A DNA stretch of 8,498 bases from JBBAGE01 sp041655055 (lineage in GTDB: Bacteria; Pseudomonadota; Alphaproteobacteria; Rhodobacterales; Rhodobacteraceae), in contig JBBAGE010000109.1 in NCBI GenBank assembly GCA_041655055.1, forward strand, positions 1 to 8,498, given 5' to 3'. Both the position numbers and the translations under genes were made by a program. Below, piece after piece: positions 6,000 through 8,498 of this stretch; position 1 is the stretch's first letter, and the number at the start of each line of letters is the position of its first letter. Below the pieces are notes generated by a model that searched no databases, was not told the DNA's origin, and worked only from the letters and a program-made list of their open reading frames with translations.

Positions 6000-6889
6000 G
6001 CAGGCGCGGTGCCCCTGTTGCGCCGCGCCCAGGCGATCAGCGCCAGCCCCGCCACGATCATTGGCAGCGACAGAAGCTGGCCCATCGACAACCCCGCCAC
6101 CACATGGCCCAGCGGATTACCGGGGGTGATGAATTGCGCATCGGCCACGCGGAAAAATTCGACGAAAAACCGCGCCGCGCCATAACCTGCGAGAAACATC
6201 CCCGTTATCTGGCCCGGGCGTTTCAGCCAGCCGCGCCGCCATACCAGCCACAGCAGCACCAGCCCCAGGATCAGCCCTTCCAGCGCGGCCTCATAAAGCT
6301 GCGACGGGTGGCGCGCGCAAAACCCATCGATCAGCCCCGGGCAATCCTGCGCCGCAAGCCCCGGAAAGATCACGCCCCAAGGCATATCCGTGGGCCGACC
6401 CCAAAGTTCGGCATTGATGAAATTGGCGATCCGCCCCAGCATCAGCCCGGCCGGCGTCGCCATGGCCAGCAAATCGGCCGTAGGCAGAATCGCCAGCCGC
6501 TGACGCCAGCCGAATATCGCCGCCGCCACGACCACGCCCAGAAATCCACCGTGAAACGACATACCGCCTTGCCAGATCATCGGGATCTGGCCGGGGTTGG
6601 CCAGATAATAGCCCGGCTGATAAAACAGCACGAATCCCAGCCGCCCGCCGATGATGATGCCCAAAATGATCCATGTCAGCAGCGCATCAAGCTGTTCCGC
6701 GCTCATCGCGGGGGTGTTGCCCGCCCAAAGCCGGGGCGCGCGCAGCGCCCGCAGCGCCAGCCGCCAGCCGATCAGAATGCCGGCAATATAGGCCAACGCA
6801 TACCAGCGTAGCGCAAAGGTAAATCCGCCAACCGTGATCGAAAAGATCTCGGGCGAGATATCGGGAAAGGGCAGGGCAGCGGTCAACAT
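5996..6889 (-). CDS. lgt: Prolipoprotein diacylglyceryl transferase
   Basis: Lgt moves diacylglycerol from phosphatidylglycerol to the lipobox cysteine of prolipoproteins in the inner membrane, the first step of lipoprotein maturation. The 297-residue product is polytopic, with hydrophobic segments near 30-42, 70-90, 113-127, 203-217 and 268-288. SFHGGFLG (111-118) holds the conserved His113; the family signature GRIANFINAELWGR is at 152-165 with Arg153; and ARFFVEFFR (239-247) holds the second conserved arginine, Arg240. ATG 6889 gives the normal N-terminus (PFPDISPEIFSI, WYALAY). The frame is open to 6967, but those extra residues are not family-like. No Shine-Dalgarno sequence precedes 6889, and a TTGACT box at 6925-6920 would place transcription start at about 6890, so the message may be leaderless. 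It is the first gene of the lgt-methyltransferase-pgeF operon and divergent from the ubiK-like gene. Confidence 0.96.
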   Translation of the reverse strand: MLTAALPFPDISPEIFSITVGGFTFALRWYALAYIAGILIGWRLALRALRAPRLWAGNTPAMSAEQLDALLTWIILGIIIGGRLGFVLFYQPGYYLANPGQIPMIWQGGMSFHGGFLGVVVAAAIFGWRQRLAILPTADLLAMATPAGLMLGRIANFINAELWGRPTDMPWGVIFPGLAAQDCPGLIDGFCARHPSQLYEAALEGLILGLVLLWLVWRRGWLKRPGQITGMFLAGYGAARFFVEFFRVADAQFITPGNPLGHVVAGLSMGQLLSLPMIVAGLALIAWARRNRGTAPA

Positions 6890-6919
6890 GGCGCATGCAT
6901 GAACGCGCGGGCAGGGTGA

Positions 6920-6925
6920 AGTCAA
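6920..6925 (-). promoter_or_regulatory. Candidate -35 box of the lgt operon
   Basis: TTGACT (5 of 6 to TTGACA) reads on the minus strand. The expected -10 position (about 6902-6897) holds TCATGC, a poor match, so the promoter is only tentative. Its spacing would put the transcript start at the lgt ATG. Confidence 0.25.
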
Positions 6926-6927
6926 CC

Positions 6928-6958
6928 TTGAGATTTCGCCGCCCGCTCGCCATATAGT
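6928..6958 (+). promoter_or_regulatory. Predicted promoter of the ubiK-like gene
   Basis: TTGAGA (6928-6933) and TATAGT (6953-6958) each match consensus at 5 of 6 positions. The spacer of 19 nt is slightly long. Transcription would start near 6965, leaving a leader of about 20 nt with the GGAGG site. The -35 lies 2 bp from the minus-strand TTGACT box facing lgt. Confidence 0.4.
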
Positions 6959-6984
6959 CATCCACATAGCAGCCGGAGGCGCAG

Positions 6985-7242
6985 ATGCAGACCCGTAACA
7001 AGATTCTCGACGATATTTCCCAGCTTATGACCAATGCCATGGGCGTGGCCCAGGGCGCGAAAGGCGAGGCCGAGACCGCGATGAAGGGCCTGCTTGACCG
7101 CTGGCTTGCCGATCGCGATTTCGTGACCCGCGAGGAATTCGATGCCGTGCGCGCCATGGCGCAAAAGGCGCGCGAAGAAAACGCAGCCCTTGCGGCCCGG
7201 ATCGCCGAACTCGAAGCCGCAGGCACCCCCGAGGGGCATTAG
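6985..7242 (+). CDS. ubiK: UbiK-family (BMFP) ubiquinone biosynthesis accessory factor
   Basis: The product is a small 85-residue protein of the COG2960/BMFP family. E. coli UbiK (YqiC) binds UbiJ and helps the ubiquinone synthesis complex in aerobic growth, and other members have membrane-fusing activity in vitro. The N-terminal part (1-45, KILDDISQLMTNAMGVAQ) is an amphipathic helix typical of the family. From FVTREEFDAVR (46-56) to about residue 78 there is a heptad-like coiled coil ending in ALAARIAELEA. GGAGG (6975-6979) sits 5 nt before the ATG. It is divergent from lgt and convergent with nadE, with only 3 nt between the stop codons. Family assignment is good for so short a protein; the ubiquinone role is carried over from E. 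coli. Confidence 0.9.
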   Translation: MQTRNKILDDISQLMTNAMGVAQGAKGEAETAMKGLLDRWLADRDFVTREEFDAVRAMAQKAREENAALAARIAELEAAGTPEGH

Positions 7243-7245
7243 GTC

Positions 7246-8498
7246 TCAGCTTTCGTCGCGCCAGCGATTGACGATCGGATAGCGCCGGTCAGGGCCAAAG
7301 CCGCGCGTGCTTAGCCGCGCGCCGGGGGCGGCCTGAAAACGTTTGTATTCAGACTGATAGATCAGCTTTTCGATCCGTTTGACCATATCGCGGGGATGGC
7401 CCATGGCCACGATTTCGGCCACGCTGGCATCCTTGTCGATCAACTGTTCCAATATGGCATCAAGCACCGGATAGGGCGGCAGGCTGTCGTCGTCGCGCTG
7501 ATTTTCGCGCAATTCCGCCGAGGGCGGTTTGTCGATGATGCGCGGTGCGATCAGCTCGCCCGCGGGGCCACGCATCCATGGGTGGTGGTTGGCATTGCGC
7601 CAGCGACAGATATCGAACACGCGGGTTTTATAGAGATCCTTGATCGGGTTATAACCACCCGCCATATCGCCATAGATGGTGGAATACCCCACGGCCACTT
7701 CGGATTTGTTGCCCGTGGTCAGCAGCATCGCGCCGAATTTGTTCGACAGCGCCATCAGCAGCACCGCGCGCAAACGTGACTGGATGTTTTCTTCGGTCAG
7801 ATCCGGGGCCAGCCCGGCAAATAGCGGCGCAAGCGTATCATTCACCGCCGCCTGTGGCCCGGTGATCGGCAGGCTGTCCAACCTGCATCCCAATCGCGCC
7901 GCGATATCGGCTGCATCCGCCAGCGATCCTTGCGATGTATAGGCCGAGGGCAGCATCACGCAGTGCAAATTGTCTGCGCCCAAAGCATCGGCGGCAATCA
8001 CGGCCACCAGCGCCGAATCGATCCCGCCCGACAGGCCCAGCAGCACCTTGTGAAAGCCCGATTTGTTCACATAATCGCGCAGACCCAGCACCATGGCGTG
8101 GTAATCTTGCGCGAAATCATCGGATGTGGCCACGAAGGCCCCCGGCAATGCGCGCCAGCCATCGGGCCCCTGTTCAAAATCGGCATGGGTGATGGCTTCG
8201 TCAAAGGCGGGCAGTTTCGCGGCCATTTCGCCGCGCGGGTTCAAGATGAAGGAACCGCCATCAAAGATCTGATCATCCTGCCCACCGACCATATTCAGAT
8301 AGACCAGCGGCAGGCCGGTCTCGACCACGCGGGCCACCATATGCGACAGGCGGCGGTCGAATTTGCCGCGCGCATAGGGCGAACCATTCGGCACCAGCAA
8401 GATTTCAGCCCCCGATTCGGCCAAAGATTCGGCGACATCGGGATGCCAGGCATCTTCGCAGATCGGTGATCCGATACGCACCGGCCCGATGCGATAGG
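7246..8498 (-). CDS. nadE: Glutamine-dependent NAD+ synthetase (5' end off the window)
   Basis: The enzyme makes the last step of NAD synthesis, amidating deamido-NAD with ATP and ammonia taken from glutamine by its N-terminal domain. The frame stays open through the right edge, reading YRIGPVRIGSPICEDAW, so the start and roughly the first quarter of the protein lie outside. The visible part opens in the nitrilase-like glutaminase domain with the catalytic cysteine in PICEDAW (codon 8460-8458). The C-terminal synthetase domain has the PP-loop LGLSGGIDSALV (SGGIDS at 8031-8014), followed by TTGNKSEVAVGYSTIYGD and the family's YNPIKDLYKT. A GTG at 8481 could be mistaken for a start but lies inside the glutaminase domain. 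The gene is convergent with ubiK. No frame damage is seen. Confidence 0.95.
   Translation of the reverse strand, partial: YRIGPVRIGSPICEDAWHPDVAESLAESGAEILLVPNGSPYARGKFDRRLSHMVARVVETGLPLVYLNMVGGQDDQIFDGGSFILNPRGEMAAKLPAFDEAITHADFEQGPDGWRALPGAFVATSDDFAQDYHAMVLGLRDYVNKSGFHKVLLGLSGGIDSALVAVIAADALGADNLHCVMLPSAYTSQGSLADAADIAARLGCRLDSLPITGPQAAVNDTLAPLFAGLAPDLTEENIQSRLRAVLLMALSNKFGAMLLTTGNKSEVAVGYSTIYGDMAGGYNPIKDLYKTRVFDICRWRNANHHPWMRGPAGELIAPRIIDKPPSAELRENQRDDDSLPPYPVLDAILEQLIDKDASVAEIVAMGHPRDMVKRIEKLIYQSEYKRFQAAPGARLSTRGFGPDRRYPIVNRWRDES

Noticed and set aside
5957..6811. A 284-codon plus-strand open frame opposite lgt
   Set aside because: Its Arg/Gln/Pro/His-rich low-complexity translation is the typical antisense product of a G+C-rich membrane-protein gene.

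Overview
The window is a G+C-rich bacterial chromosome segment. It most likely comes from an alphaproteobacterium of the Rhodobacterales (Roseobacter/Rhodobacter/Paracoccus type). This rests on the recognisable proteins and their order: a fused ATP sulfurylase/APS kinase, a short Hint-domain protein of the kind abundant in that order, trxB divergent from an Lrp/AsnC regulator, and an lgt - SAM methyltransferase - pgeF run with ubiK divergent from lgt. The assignment comes from reading the sequence and memory of the families; no database search was run.

Layout, left to right. (1) 1-600, minus strand: N-terminal 200 residues of a Hint-domain protein running off the left edge, with a strong ribosome binding site and a plausible promoter. 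Its codon use is more A+T-rich than the rest of the window. (2) 711-2420, minus: bifunctional sulfate adenylyltransferase/adenylylsulfate kinase, followed by a G+C-rich hairpin. (3) 2557-3501, minus: thioredoxin reductase trxB, followed by a 13-bp hairpin (2498-2535). (4) 3688-4188, plus: Lrp/AsnC-family regulator divergent from trxB; the intergenic region carries two TTGCGCAG copies 21 bp apart. (5) 6889 down to 4189, minus: a tight operon, in transcription order lgt, a MidA/NDUFAF7-family methyltransferase and pgeF, each junction a 4-nt ATGA stop/start overlap. (6) 6985-7242, plus: ubiK-like gene divergent from lgt. (7) 7246-8498, minus: glutamine-dependent NAD+ synthetase, cut by the right edge.

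Functionally this is mostly core metabolism: sulfate activation, thiol redox, lipoprotein maturation and peptidoglycan quality control, respiratory-chain and ubiquinone assembly, and NAD synthesis. The genes are packed very tightly. The two convergent junctions have gaps of 0 and 3 nt, and no gene-free stretch exceeds 300 bases; the longest is the 186-base trxB/regulator intergenic region. I see no RNA genes, CRISPR arrays, insertion sequences or phage genes.

I do not see a clearly new multi-gene system. The points most worth a second look are the unassigned N-terminal domain of the Hint protein, the paired repeat in the trxB/regulator intergenic region, the long trxB-sat hairpin, and the back-to-back promoter arrangement between lgt and ubiK.
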